In this document: piece after piece, positions 33,736 to 43,081 of the stretch
How positions within the stretch are numbered: the stretch's first letter is position 1
How the letters are laid out: each line of letters starts with the position of its first letter
Source of the DNA: Bacteroidia bacterium
GTDB taxonomy: Bacteria; Bacteroidota; Bacteroidia; Bacteroidales; Paludibacteraceae
DNA: 64,000 nt
Assembly: GCA_009929375.1 (NCBI GenBank)
Contig: SAAO01000021.1
Coordinates: 1-64,000, forward strand
Direction: 5' to 3'
Notes under the pieces: generated by a model
Seen by the model: the letters and a program-made list of their open reading frames with translations, nothing else
What the model was told of the DNA's origin: nothing
Database searches by the model: none
Program-made: the position numbers and the translations under genes

Positions 33736-35367
33736 TTACCTGTCAATATCCGGAATTACATAGTCCATCGATCCTCCAATGCCAATAAAGTCCGAAATTT
33801 TTTCGTTTTTACAAATCAGTGGCATAACTGATACCAGCGCCATTGACGGTGAACGGAATTTTATTCTGTAAGGTGTTTTTTCGCCACGGCTTTCAATGTA
33901 CACCCCGAAAAGTCCTTTTCCGGCTTCCACGCCCTGATAATATTCGCCTTCAGGAAGTTTGATAATGGCTTTTGTTTTGGCGCAATGTTCGCCTTCGGGT
34001 ATATTGTCAATCAGTTGTTCGATGATGTGCAGCGATTCTTCGATTTCGTCGAGCCTGTTCATATAGCGTGCATACGAATCACCTTCGTTGCGAATTATTT
34101 CCTTGAATTCCACTTTGTCGTAAAGTGCATAGGGATTGTATTTGCGAACATCACACGACCAACCCGAAGCTCTTCCGGCAGGTCCTGTTACCGCATAGCT
34201 GATAGCATCTTCCTTGCTCAGTAATCCTACTTTTTTCATACGTCCGAGCGCAATCACGTTGTGCGAGAAGAAGCGGTCGTATTCCTTCAGCTTTTCACGC
34301 ATGTAAGGGATGAAACTCTTCACGTCTTTCTGGAAATCCTTGTAAATGTCGAACATTACGCCACCCACCACATTCTGGTTGATTATAAGTCGCCCGCCAC
34401 ATGTTTTCTCGAAAATGTCGAGAATAATTTCACGTTCGCGCATACCATAAATAAAAGCGGTAGTCGCACCAAGGTCGTTAGTGTGAGCCGACCATGCCAA
34501 AAGGTGAGAGTCGATACGGTTCAACTCATCCATAATGGTCCGGATATATTGTGCACGTTCGGGCACTTCGATGCCAGCTGCTTTTTCAACACACATACAC
34601 AGTGCGTGGCGGTTGATATTTGCCGACAGATAATCGAGACGGTCGGTAAAATGCAGAATTTGCGGATATGTGAGGTTTTCGCTCAGCTTTTCTATTCCAC
34701 GATGAATGTAGCCGCTGTGAACGTCAATTTTTTTGACGGTTTCGCCATCGAGTGCAGTGCGGAAATGCATTACACCGTGTGTCGATGGGTGCTGCGGTCC
34801 GATGTTGATAATGTAGTCGTCTTCCTCAAAAATACGGACTGTTTCTTCCACCAGTTTGCCATCGGCAGTTTCACGAATAACAGGCGCAGTGTCCACAATT
34901 TCGCGGCTAATCACCGAAACAGGATTCAGTTCCGGATTCGGGTCGTAATCTTTACGAAGCGGATAACCCACCCAATCGTGATTGAGGAAGAATTTACGCA
35001 TGTCAGGGTTGTTGATAAATCTGATGCCCAAAAGTGCGTATATTTCACGTTCGTTGAAGTGTGCGGTTTCGTAAAAGTCGGTTACCGTATAGAGTAGTGG
35101 ATTTTCACGGTCGGAAGTGCCGGTTTTCACAACAATGTCGTTGCCCGGAAAGAGAGAACTTGAAAGTACATAGGTGACGGTCAGCATTTCGCCTTCGTCG
35201 GTGCCTGTCATGTACTTCAGGTAATCGAAAGGATGTTCTTTTGTATGATAAAGCGTTGAAATAACTTCTCTGAGTTGTTTCGGTTCCGTTTTAATTGTCA
35301 GAATGTCTTTATCCTCTGTCGTCTGATCGGGAAACTTCTCTCTGATCAGTTTTTTTATATTCTCCAT
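33736..35367 (-). CDS. nuoCD: NADH-quinone oxidoreductase fused subunit C/D
   Basis: Peripheral-arm protein in which the 30-kDa (NuoC) domain (about 1-150, with YDPNPELNP near its end) and the 49-kDa quinone-site (NuoD) domain (about 165-543) are one chain. NuoD signatures: NIGPQHPSTHGVMHFRTALDG, DVHSGYIHRGIEKL, and the C-terminal GEGEH-type region followed by DYVIPDIDR. Start chosen at the ATG MENIKKL (35367); a GTG three codons upstream is the alternative. The nuoCD fusion is common in Bacteroidota. Confidence 0.95.
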   Translation of the reverse strand: MENIKKLIREKFPDQTTEDKDILTIKTEPKQLREVISTLYHTKEHPFDYLKYMTGTDEGEMLTVTYVLSSSLFPGNDIVVKTGTSDRENPLLYTVTDFYETAHFNEREIYALLGIRFINNPDMRKFFLNHDWVGYPLRKDYDPNPELNPVSVISREIVDTAPVIRETADGKLVEETVRIFEEDDYIINIGPQHPSTHGVMHFRTALDGETVKKIDVHSGYIHRGIEKLSENLTYPQILHFTDRLDYLSANINRHALCMCVEKAAGIEVPERAQYIRTIMDELNRIDSHLLAWSAHTNDLGATTAFIYGMREREIILDIFEKTCGGRLIINQNVVGGVMFDIYKDFQKDVKSFIPYMREKLKEYDRFFSHNVIALGRMKKVGLLSKEDAISYAVTGPAGRASGWSCDVRKYNPYALYDKVEFKEIIRNEGDSYARYMNRLDEIEESLHIIEQLIDNIPEGEHCAKTKAIIKLPEGEYYQGVEAGKGLFGVYIESRGEKTPYRIKFRSPSMALVSVMPLICKNEKISDFIGIGGSMDYVIPDIDR

Positions 35368-35391
35368 AACAAACACTGTTACGTTCTAAAT

Positions 35392-35961
35392 TTATTTTTT
35401 TATTTTGCCTGCTTTCAGAAATTGCTCGGTTTTTATTTTACGCTGCAACTGCATTAATCCGTAAAACAGAGCTTCGGGGCGTGGCGGACAGCCCGGTACA
35501 TATACATCCACAGGGAAAATCTGATCGACGCCATTCACCACATGGTATGAACCTACAAACGGGCCACCGGAAATAGCGCAACCTCCCATGGCAAGCACAT
35601 ATTTAGGCTCTGCCATTTGGTCGTAAATGCGTTTGAGCAGCGGTGCCATTTTGTGTACAATAGTTCCGGCCACCACCATAAGGTCGGCCTGACGCGGACT
35701 GTTGCGGGTTACTTCCATACCAAAGCGCGAAATGTCATGATGCGCAGCGGCAGCCGACATAAATTCAATTCCACAGCAACTTGTGGCAAATATCAAAGGC
35801 CACAAAGAGTTCGAACGACCCCAGTTGATCATGTCGTCGATGTTGGAAAGTACCACGTTTACCCCATTGGCTTTGAGCTCCTCGAGTTGTTTTTCGAGGT
35901 ATTCGTTTTCGTTGAACTCTTCGCTGGGTATGCCTTTTATTTTGATGTTTTTTATTTCCAT
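35392..35961 (-). CDS. nuoB: NADH-quinone oxidoreductase subunit B
   Basis: Carries cluster N2, the last electron carrier before quinone. Ligands lie in [17 protein letters not shown] and [11 protein letters not shown]. Start set at [10 protein letters not shown] (35961), which overlaps the nuoA end by 10 bases. The open frame runs on to 36180, but that part is nuoA read out of frame and is not conserved. Confidence 0.95.
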   Translation of the reverse strand: MEIKNIKIKGIPSEEFNENEYLEKQLEELKANGVNVVLSNIDDMINWGRSNSLWPLIFATSCCGIEFMSAAAAHHDISRFGMEVTRNSPRQADLMVVAGTIVHKMAPLLKRIYDQMAEPKYVLAMGGCAISGGPFVGSYHVVNGVDQIFPVDVYVPGCPPRPEALFYGLMQLQRKIKTEQFLKAGKIKK

Positions 35962-36362
35962 TTCAAAACTCCTTTCCTCCAGGCATAGGCCAGACCCAGT
36001 CCCAGAATAACAATAAAGAATATAATGCTCGATAAAGCCGGAGTGCCTAACTCGCGCACAACGGTTGCCCATGGAAACAGAAAGGCAGCTTCCACATCGA
36101 AAAGTAAATACAAAATAGCATATAAATAATAGCCGGCCTTGAACTGCATCCACGAAGTTCCGTGAGTCGGGATACCGCATTCGTAAGGTTCACCCTTTTG
36201 CAGATTAAATGATTTCGGCGAAAGGAGTATGGCTATTCCCAAACCGGCTACCACAAGGATAATTCCGGCCAGGAAAACGGTTAGAAAAAGAGATGGATTA
36301 CTCATAAATTGCACGTTTTCAAAAAACTGTGCAAAGAAACTACTTTTTTTGAACTTTGCCAA
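35952..36362 (-). CDS. nuoA: NADH-quinone oxidoreductase subunit A
   Basis: First gene of the operon. Three helices; the conserved loop [44 protein letters not shown] holds the cysteine and the Asp-Val-Glu motif near the quinone site. The spacer upstream (about 500 bp) is shared with the divergent phosphofructokinase gene and must hold the nuo promoter. Confidence 0.95.
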   Translation of the reverse strand: MAKFKKSSFFAQFFENVQFMSNPSLFLTVFLAGIILVVAGLGIAILLSPKSFNLQKGEPYECGIPTHGTSWMQFKAGYYLYAILYLLFDVEAAFLFPWATVVRELGTPALSSIIFFIVILGLGLAYAWRKGVLKWK

Positions 36363-36790
36363 TCAAATCTTGTGAAAAAACAAACGACTACAATTATTTA
36401 TACTATTTAAAATTTGTTTGTTCTGTATGTGGTTGAAAGCCTGTGTTTCTTTGCTTTTTTGTAAATTGGAAAACCAAATATATATTGATTTTTAATGTAA
36501 TAAATGTGAATGTGCGAAATTATTTCGTTTAGTTAATGTGAAAAATGCTGTTGCTCTGTTGTTTTATGTGTAGATATTTGTTGAAATAGCTTCAGGTTGT
36601 CGATGTGTGTAGCAAACAAAGTGTCGCAATAATGATTTTGTTATTTATAATGTAAAAAGGCTGCTAGATGCAATTAACTATATTTGGGTGTTATGGAGGC
36701 GGAATGTAATCGTTGTATTAAAAAATGTAAATTGCAATACGTGCGAAAATAAAGATTTCTGTTTTGCGCTTTTTCACTTTGGCTTTTCTC
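36363..36790. other. Long AT-rich divergent spacer between nuoA and PPi-PFK
   Basis: No ORF, tRNA or known RNA is recognised in this stretch. A small palindrome CGAAATtATTTCG lies at 36515-36527. The complement of 36475-36482 (TATATTTG) fits a -7 box for nuoA, but without a TTTG at 19 bp. The rest is AT-rich and unassigned. Confidence 0.5.
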
Positions 36791-36820
36791 TTGCAATCCC
36801 GAATTTTTTCATTAATTTTG
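36791..36820 (+). promoter_or_regulatory. Promoter of the PPi-phosphofructokinase gene
   Basis: TTG (36791-36793), a 19-bp spacer and TAATTTTG (36813-36820) match the Bacteroidota consensus. Transcription would start near 36827, leaving a leader of about 50 bases. Confidence 0.65.
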
Positions 36821-36879
36821 CAAGCGGTTTTGTATAAAATCATTTATTTGAATATCAAACTATTATAAAAACATAACGA

Positions 36880-38532
36880 ATGAAACCAATGACAAAAAGT
36901 CCTTTGCAAATTGCCCGCGCAGCTTATCAGCCTAAATTGCCGGCAGCACTCAAAGGCAATGTGGTGCTTAAAGAAGGTGCTGCTACCGAATCGGTGGCCG
37001 ATCAGGCTGACATCAAAGCCTTGTTTCCCAATACTTATGGTATGTCCCTGATTACATTTGAGCCGGGCGAAAAGAAACAATATCCTGCTGTAGGCGTGGG
37101 TGTGATTCTTTCGGGCGGACAGGCTCCTGGTGGTCACAATGTGATTTCCGGTCTTTTCGATGGTCTGAAAGCGCTCAACCCTGATAATAAACTTTATGGC
37201 TTTCTGGGTGGCCCAAGTGGTTTGGTTGAACATAAATATGTGGAACTGACTGCCGAAATTGTAGCTGAATACCGCAATACAGGTGGTTTCGATATTATCG
37301 GATCGGGTCGTACAAAACTCGAAGAAACCGAACAATACGACAAAGGTGCTGAAATTTGCAAAAAACTTGGTATCAACGCTATTGTAATTATTGGTGGCGA
37401 CGACTCAAATACTAATGCTTGTGTACTTGCCGAATATTACAAACAAAATAATACCGGAATTCAGGTAATTGGTTGTCCTAAAACCATTGATGGTGACCTG
37501 AAAAACGAAATGATTGAAACTTCGTTCGGTTTCGATACTGCTTGTAAAGTGTATTCAGAACTTATCGGTAACATTCAGCGCGATGCTAACTCGGCTAAAA
37601 AATACTGGCACTTTATCCGCCTGATGGGTCGTTCGGCTTCGCACATTACACTCGAATGTGCTTTGCAGAGTCAGCCCAATATCTGTATCGTATCGGAAGA
37701 AGTGGAAGCCAAAAACATGACACTGAACGATGTGGTTGAAGATATTGTGAAAGTAATTGTAAACCGTGCCAACTTTGGTATGAACTTCGGTACCATTCTT
37801 ATTCCCGAAGGACTTATTGAGTTTATTCCGGCTATGAAAAAGCTGATTGCTGAACTCAACGACCTGCTTGCTCACAACGACGACTTCAATGCTCTGGAAA
37901 CAGATGACGAAAAACGTCAGTATGTAAAAGGCTTGCTCAGCCCCGAAAGCAGTCAGGTTTACCGCGATCTGCCTAAAGGTATTGCACGTCAGCTTACACT
38001 CGACCGCGACCCACACGGAAACGTTCAGGTGTCGCTTATCGAAACCGAAAAACTGCTTATCGAAATGGTGGCAAAACGTTTGGCATTGCTCAAAGCCGAA
38101 GGTAAATACAAAGGCAAATTCTCGGCCATCAACCACTTCTTTGGTTACGAAGGTCGTTGCGCTATCCCTTCAAACTTCGACGCTGATTATACATACTCGC
38201 TTGGTTACACTGCTTCTGTACTTATCTCAGAAGGCAAAACAGGTTATATGTCGTCGGTTCGCAACCTTACAGCTCCTGCAGCCGAATGGATTGCCGGTGG
38301 TGTGCCTATCACCATGATGATGAACATGGAACGTCGTCACGGAAAAATGAAACCTGTAATTCAGAAAGCGCTTGTTCGTTTGGATGGTGCTCCGTTTAAA
38401 TACTTTGCTGCCAACCGCGAAGAATGGGCCAACGAAAAACATAGCTACATTTATCCGGGTCCGGTTCAGTACTACGGTCCGACCGAAGTATGCGACCTGC
38501 CTACCAAAACACTTATGCTCGAAAAAGAATAA
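36880..38532 (+). CDS. pfp: Diphosphate-fructose-6-phosphate 1-phosphotransferase
   Basis: Reversible glycolytic enzyme that uses pyrophosphate instead of ATP. The PPi signature is plain: [11 protein letters not shown] (172-176, with Asp where ATP enzymes have Gly) and [11 protein letters not shown] (200-208, Lys 201). [15 protein letters not shown] and PEG follow. At 550 residues it belongs to the long PfkA clade (plant-type and spirochaete/Bacteroidota PFPs). A terminator follows, so the gene is a single unit. Confidence 0.95.
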   Translation: MKPMTKSPLQIARAAYQPKLPAALKGNVVLKEGAATESVADQADIKALFPNTYGMSLITFEPGEKKQYPAVGVGVILSGGQAPGGHNVISGLFDGLKALNPDNKLYGFLGGPSGLVEHKYVELTAEIVAEYRNTGGFDIIGSGRTKLEETEQYDKGAEICKKLGINAIVIIGGDDSNTNACVLAEYYKQNNTGIQVIGCPKTIDGDLKNEMIETSFGFDTACKVYSELIGNIQRDANSAKKYWHFIRLMGRSASHITLECALQSQPNICIVSEEVEAKNMTLNDVVEDIVKVIVNRANFGMNFGTILIPEGLIEFIPAMKKLIAELNDLLAHNDDFNALETDDEKRQYVKGLLSPESSQVYRDLPKGIARQLTLDRDPHGNVQVSLIETEKLLIEMVAKRLALLKAEGKYKGKFSAINHFFGYEGRCAIPSNFDADYTYSLGYTASVLISEGKTGYMSSVRNLTAPAAEWIAGGVPITMMMNMERRHGKMKPVIQKALVRLDGAPFKYFAANREEWANEKHSYIYPGPVQYYGPTEVCDLPTKTLMLEKE

Positions 38533-38561
38533 TTTTCCGACTGAGAAATATAAAAGAGAAA

Positions 38562-38588
38562 AGACCCGTAATTGCGGGTCTTTTTTTG
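38562..38588 (+). terminator. Terminator of the PPi-PFK gene
   Basis: Stem AGACCCG/CGGGTCT (38562-38568 with 38575-38581) followed by TTTTTTTG, 30 bp past the stop codon. Confidence 0.88.
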
Positions 38589-38711
38589 TGTAATAAGGAT
38601 TGAATCGCTTTTTTTGTTTAAATATTGAGTTTGTGTGTGGCAAAAGCTTTGAGGTTTGGAAAAAATGGCGACATTTGTATTTCAATAACTTATTGTCTCA
38701 ATATACTCAAC

Positions 38712-39794
38712 TTGAACATAATAGCCTGGATAGGATTTTCGCAGGGAATCTTTGCCGCATTATTGATGTTTGCGAAAAGAGATAATTCCGTTTCTGATAA
38801 AATTTTATCAGCTTGGCTTACTTTGCTGGCAATAGAGTTCATGACCTGTGGACTTGACTATATAATATTCAACGAACCTTTACTCTCAAGTTCCTTTCTG
38901 CTTTTTAATCCCGCCCTGTTTCTGTATGTAAAGTCGTTGACTGTTCCCGACTTCAGACTTCGTTTTGTACAATTGCTGCACTTGTTGCCTTTTGTAGTGT
39001 TTGAGTTGTTTGCATATTTACTGAATGAACCGTTTAACCTGCAGCACTTTTTTACACACGACGACAATTATGTGTTCAGAATGATATTTTCGTTTGCCAA
39101 TTTTGTTTCGTGGTTGGTGTATATTCCTTCGGCTATCATGTATGTACACAAACATCGAATGCATTTGCGCAATGAGCAATCCAGTATTGATAAAAATGAA
39201 AATCTGGGTTGGGTGTTATTTGTCTCGGTTTTTTATGTTGTGTATTGCATATTGTCGCTACTGCTTACAATTATCGTCTATTACGGTGACTTTTATTTGC
39301 TTTTTCCGCATGTGTTTAATTACTCGGCATTGCTTTTTATTGTTTATGTGCTTGGATTTTACGGTCTTTACCAGCATAAGTTGCCTCCGGTATTACTTGT
39401 TGATAAAAGCGTAAAAATGCCTTATCAGAATTCAACTTTAAGCGATGAAACGAAAGAATCAATAAGTAAAATTTTAGTTGAATATGTGGAAGCACGTAAA
39501 GCGTATCTGAATCCACAGTTGAGTATGGATATGCTTTCGGCTGAAATCCGAATTCCCAAATATCAGATCACAGAGGTTCTGAATATGGTTATCGGTCAGA
39601 ACTTTTTCCGGTTTATAAACAGCTACCGCATCGAAGCTGTAAAGCAAATGCTCGCCGACCCTAAAAATCATTTTTCGATAGAAGCAATAGGTTTCGAATG
39701 TGGATTTGCAAGTAAAACAGCTTTCTATTCCGTCTTTAAAAACTTTACCGGACTAACTCCTTTGGCTTACCGTGAATCATTACACAAAAACTAA
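38712..39794 (+). CDS. Membrane-bound AraC-family regulator (7TM N-terminus)
   Basis: The N-terminal 230 residues hold about seven hydrophobic helices (NIIAWIGFSQGIFAALLMF, then WLTLLAIEFMTCGLDYI and others); the C-terminal 110 form an AraC/XylS double helix-turn-helix (LSMDMLSAEIRIPKYQITEVLN and FSIEAIGFECGFASKTAFYSVFKNFTGLTP). Such proteins sense a signal in the membrane and bind DNA directly. The start is uncertain: the first ATG (38766) would cut into helix 1. A TTG at 38712 gives a start MNIIAWIG that keeps it. A weak promoter (TTTG 38648, GACATTTG 38670-38677) fits that start. The target may be the epimerase gene downstream. Confidence 0.8.
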   Translation: MNIIAWIGFSQGIFAALLMFAKRDNSVSDKILSAWLTLLAIEFMTCGLDYIIFNEPLLSSSFLLFNPALFLYVKSLTVPDFRLRFVQLLHLLPFVVFELFAYLLNEPFNLQHFFTHDDNYVFRMIFSFANFVSWLVYIPSAIMYVHKHRMHLRNEQSSIDKNENLGWVLFVSVFYVVYCILSLLLTIIVYYGDFYLLFPHVFNYSALLFIVYVLGFYGLYQHKLPPVLLVDKSVKMPYQNSTLSDETKESISKILVEYVEARKAYLNPQLSMDMLSAEIRIPKYQITEVLNMVIGQNFFRFINSYRIEAVKQMLADPKNHFSIEAIGFECGFASKTAFYSVFKNFTGLTPLAYRESLHKN

Positions 39795-39903
39795 GTACTT
39801 CTTTTAAAAATTGTACATCAGGTACTACTCCTCATTTTAAAAGCCGGACTTTTTGCCCGAAATTTCATTCTATTTTTATTGTCAGTAATAAAAATATAGT
39901 GAA

Positions 39904-40926
39904 ATGGAAACAACTAATGTTTTATTAACCGGAGCTTCGGGTACTGTCGGGCAGGAACTTTTAAAGTTACTGGTTGCAATTCCCGAATTCAGAATTACAG
40001 TTTTCGATATTGATAACCGCAGAACCAGAAAAGTATACAGCGCTTATCAGCAACGTATTATTTTTGTTGCAGGCGATATCGGCAGTGAAACCGATGTGCT
40101 GAAAATACCGGCGGGAATGGATGTGGTGATTCATTTGGCAGCATTAATTCCGCCTTTGGCCGATAAGATACCGTGGCTTACCCAAAGGGTCAATGTTTCA
40201 GGAACAAGATTGTTGGTGAGTCATGTGCAGCGCACTTCTCCGGATGCTTTTTTTATCTACAGTTCATCTGTTTCGGTATATGGCGATCGCATGCAAAATC
40301 CATACATAAGGGTTTCGGATGCACTGTCGGTGAGCGAAGGTGATGTGTACGGACAGTCGAAACTCGATGCCGAAACTATTGTGCGCAACAGTTCGCTGAA
40401 CTGGACTGTTTTTCGTTTGGCAGCCATTATGAAGAATCATAAAATATCGAAACTAATGTTTCACATGCCACTCGATACGAAACTCGAAATATGTACTCCC
40501 GAAGATACTGCAAGGGCTTTTTTGCATGCAATTTTTAAATCCGCTTTGCTCAGGGGACGGGTTTTTAATCTGGGTGGTGGCGAAAGTTGTTGCATGACTT
40601 ACAGGGAGTTTCTCGAAAAATCATTCAGAATATATGGCCTTGGTCGTTTCAATTTTCCAAATCATGCATTTGCTGAGCGTAATTTTCATTGTGGAAGAAT
40701 GGTGGATGGCGATGACCTTGAACATATTTTAAATTTCAGACGTGATACGTTTCATTCCTATTTTGAGAAAACCAAAAGCGATGTAAATCCTTTTCTCCGG
40801 TTTATTACAATATTGTTCCGGCCAATTATCAAATGGGTTCTTCTGACAAAATCGGAGCCATACAGAGCTTATCGAACACATAATAAATTACAGTTAAATC
40901 ATTTTTTTAAATTACAAACTCAATGA
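39904..40926 (+). CDS. NAD-dependent epimerase/dehydratase (extended SDR)
   Basis: Rossmann-fold oxidoreductase on nucleotide sugars or similar substrates. The NAD motif is LLTGASGTVGQELL (7-20), followed by DVVIHLAAL, SSSVSVYG and the catalytic YGQSK. The last 40 residues contain a hydrophobic, basic stretch (FLRFITILFRPIIKWVLL) that could associate with the membrane, which is unusual for a soluble SDR. It shares a 4-base ATGA overlap with the DUF2141 gene. The substrate is unknown. Confidence 0.85.
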   Translation: METTNVLLTGASGTVGQELLKLLVAIPEFRITVFDIDNRRTRKVYSAYQQRIIFVAGDIGSETDVLKIPAGMDVVIHLAALIPPLADKIPWLTQRVNVSGTRLLVSHVQRTSPDAFFIYSSSVSVYGDRMQNPYIRVSDALSVSEGDVYGQSKLDAETIVRNSSLNWTVFRLAAIMKNHKISKLMFHMPLDTKLEICTPEDTARAFLHAIFKSALLRGRVFNLGGGESCCMTYREFLEKSFRIYGLGRFNFPNHAFAERNFHCGRMVDGDDLEHILNFRRDTFHSYFEKTKSDVNPFLRFITILFRPIIKWVLLTKSEPYRAYRTHNKLQLNHFFKLQTQ

Positions 40927-41378
40927 TAATGACCGGAATTATGCGGCATATTATTCTTATTCCGGGTCTATTATTACTGACAATGCAGAATATCAGTACC
41001 CAGACAATAGCGGTTCGTATGGAGAATATCCGGACTGCTACAGGAAAGTTATACGTAGCTGTTTTTGACAGTCAGGAAGGTTTTAAAACTGAAAATCCTG
41101 TTTTCGAAACAGTGGTAGGGAAGTCTGGTGTGAATGATGGTGCGCTGTCTTTTGAAATTCCTTTCAGAAAAGGACAATTTGGGATAGCTGTTTACGACGA
41201 TGCGAATGATAACGGGAAAATGGATTACTATCATTTTCGAATTCCTTCCGAAGGATTTGGTTTTTCAAACTACCTTAGCCGGGGTTTTAATACTCCTGAA
41301 TATGAAGATTTCAGTTTCACGCTGGCCGAAAATGAATGTAAGAAGATCAGAGTGAAACTGAGGTATATCGGGAAATAG
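40923..41378 (+). CDS. DUF2141 exported protein
   Basis: Small secreted protein with an N-terminal hydrophobic signal (about 10-25). The body matches DUF2141: LYVAVFDSQEGFKTENPVF, GQFGIAVYDDANDNGKMDY and SEGFGFSN. The DDANDNGKMD stretch looks like a calcium-binding loop. Function is not known for the family. It starts inside the stop of the epimerase gene (ATGA); in-frame ATGs at 40929 and 40941 are alternatives. Confidence 0.82.
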   Translation: MIMTGIMRHIILIPGLLLLTMQNISTQTIAVRMENIRTATGKLYVAVFDSQEGFKTENPVFETVVGKSGVNDGALSFEIPFRKGQFGIAVYDDANDNGKMDYYHFRIPSEGFGFSNYLSRGFNTPEYEDFSFTLAENECKKIRVKLRYIGK

Positions 41379-41495
41379 TAACATTTAATATTGGTAATCA
41401 GTTGATTAATTTTCTGTTGTGATTTTTTATTTCTGATGTGTGAATTAAATTGAGATTATGTTGGTTTGTTATGATATGGATGCAAATAAAAACTT

Positions 41496-41503
41496 TATCT
41501 TTG
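41496..41503 (+). promoter_or_regulatory. Candidate -7 box before the barrel protein gene
   Basis: TATCTTTG fits TAnnTTTG and lies 49 bases before the ATG at 41553. No clear TTTG was found 19 bp upstream. Confidence 0.4.
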
Positions 41504-41552
41504 TGAAATATTTTTTCAATCAACATTATCACAATTTAATTCACACATTAAA

Positions 41553-42170
41553 ATGAAAAAAATCGTATTGTTATTGCTTTCCGTAGTTATGTTTGCAGGA
41601 TTGAGTGCTCAGGAACAGGGACGCATCAGGGTTGGATTTGATGGCGGGCTTGATATTCCTAATTCCGGAGTCGGATTGGGCGGAGGTCTGGATATTCGCT
41701 ATAATATTAAAGATAATATTAATGTGGGTCTTAAATTCGCAGGTGATGTTATGGGGAAAAACATATATGTAGACGAATCAACTCTTACTGCTTCTGTGAC
41801 TGCGGGAGCTGTTTCTTCAACGCTTGTTACCGGTGATTATTATTTCAGTAAAGGTGAATCCATGTTTGCTCCGTTTGTGGGTGGTGGATTTGGTTTATAT
41901 AAAATAGCCAATGTTAAGGCTACAGTAACCGGAGATCAGGTACCTGAGCTGCCGACTAATTTTACAAATTATACTCCCGATAGAAAATTCGGAGCATTGA
42001 TTCGTGGCGGATTTGAATTGGGACATTTCAGATTAGGACTTGAGTACAATATAATTCCAAAGTCGGCTGTGTATGAAGTAACCGACGGAAGTGTTGGTCT
42101 TGCCTCAAACAGCTTCGTAAAATTGTCGCTTGGCTTCTATCTGGGTGGCGGAAAATGGAAAATACAGTAA
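41553..42170 (+). CDS. Outer-membrane beta-barrel protein (OmpW/OMP_b-brl type)
   Basis: Signal peptide 1-19 (LSA/QE), then alternating amphipathic strands rich in Gly: RIRVGFDGGLDIPNSG, LDIRYNIKDNINVGLKFAGD, MFAPFVGGGFGLYKIA, GALIRGGFELGHFRLGLEYN, ending SFVKLSLGFYLGGGKWKIQ. This is the usual look of a small eight-stranded barrel. Function unknown. A single-gene unit with its own terminator. Confidence 0.85.
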   Translation: MKKIVLLLLSVVMFAGLSAQEQGRIRVGFDGGLDIPNSGVGLGGGLDIRYNIKDNINVGLKFAGDVMGKNIYVDESTLTASVTAGAVSSTLVTGDYYFSKGESMFAPFVGGGFGLYKIANVKATVTGDQVPELPTNFTNYTPDRKFGALIRGGFELGHFRLGLEYNIIPKSAVYEVTDGSVGLASNSFVKLSLGFYLGGGKWKIQ

Positions 42171-42193
42171 ACCAACCGGCTATCGTTTTACTG

Positions 42194-42228
42194 AAAAAGG
42201 ATTCGTTCGTTGAGCGAATCCTTTTTTT
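42194..42228 (+). terminator. Terminator of the barrel protein gene
   Basis: A 12-bp stem (42194-42205 with 42215-42226) closing on CTTTTTTT, 24 bp past the stop. Confidence 0.88.
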
Positions 42229-42266
42229 ATCAGGGAAAATCAACTGCTTTTTTTTTATAACTTTGT

Positions 42267-42303
42267 ACTCACTCAATACTCAGAACTCATCACTCAAAAC
42301 TAA
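42267..42303. repeat. Degenerate ACTCAATn repeat
   Basis: CTCACTCAATACTCAGAACT and on: same word as at 33661-33712, in the short spacer before yaaA. Confidence 0.55.
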
Positions 42304-42308
42304 AAGAA

Positions 42309-43076
42309 ATGCTCACTATTCTTTCGCCTGCAAAAATTCAGAATTTCGAACCACAAACCGTTACAACACAGTTTAGCAAACCTGTATTTATGGCCGAAGC
42401 GCAAGAGCTTGTGGAACTTATGCGTGGTTTGAATCAGACTGAATTGAGCCGTTTGCTGGATATAAATGCAAATCTTACACAACTCAATTTCGATCGCTAT
42501 TTCAACTGGCATCTGCCTTTTACTCCGAAGAATGCCAAACAGGCCGCACTTGTGTTCGATGGTGAAGCTTTTCGCGGATTAAACGCAAAGTCGTTTTCGG
42601 ATGAGGATTTCGAATATGTACAATCGCATTTGCGTGTACTCTCGGGACTGTATGGCGTGCTTCGTCCGCTCGATCTGATTCAGCCTTACCGGCTCGAAGT
42701 GAGTTCAAAACTCAGGAATCCTCTCGGGAAAGATTTGTATGCCTTTTGGCGCGAAAAGGTGACCGACCTTATCCGTAAGGATCTGAAAAAGTCGGGTAAA
42801 CCTCAGATAATACTGAATCTGGCTTCGGCCGAATACAGTAAAACGATTGACCTGAAGGCGCTCGGAGTGCGCATGCTCGATGTGGAGTTTTACGAATACA
42901 AGGAAGATAAATTCCGTCAGGTGGTGATCTATACTAAAAAAGCGCGTGGCATGATGGCGCGTTATGTGATGCAAAACCGTATTGAAAATGAAGAAGATTT
43001 GAAAGGATTTGCGGAGGAAGGCTATTGGTTTAGCCCTCAAATGTCGACGGAGAATAAGATAGCGTTTGTGAGGTAG
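42309..43076 (+). CDS. yaaA: YaaA family peroxide-stress protein
   Basis: Cytoplasmic protein of the YaaA/DUF328 family. Typical stretches: MLTILSPAKIQNF, AALVFDGEAFRGLNAKSFS, LSGLYGVLRPLDLIQPYRLEVSSKLRNP and LNLASAEYSKTI. In E. coli it limits free iron and Fenton damage under peroxide stress, and it binds DNA. Length is usual. Converges on rsmE with a 5-bp gap. Confidence 0.95.
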   Translation: MLTILSPAKIQNFEPQTVTTQFSKPVFMAEAQELVELMRGLNQTELSRLLDINANLTQLNFDRYFNWHLPFTPKNAKQAALVFDGEAFRGLNAKSFSDEDFEYVQSHLRVLSGLYGVLRPLDLIQPYRLEVSSKLRNPLGKDLYAFWREKVTDLIRKDLKKSGKPQIILNLASAEYSKTIDLKALGVRMLDVEFYEYKEDKFRQVVIYTKKARGMMARYVMQNRIENEEDLKGFAEEGYWFSPQMSTENKIAFVR

Positions 43077-43081
43077 AGATG

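Noticed and set aside
34261-35097. 278-residue + strand ORF opposite nuoCD
   Set aside because: It is a shadow of a conserved gene with no domain, signal peptide or promoter.
35962-36180. N-terminal extension of NuoB
   Set aside because: This stretch is the nuoA coding region read in another frame; NuoB proteins begin near [10 protein letters not shown].
36363-36879. tRNA or other known RNA in the long nuoA-pfp spacer
   Set aside because: No acceptor stem, anticodon arm or GC-rich folded block was seen; the stretch is evenly AT-rich.
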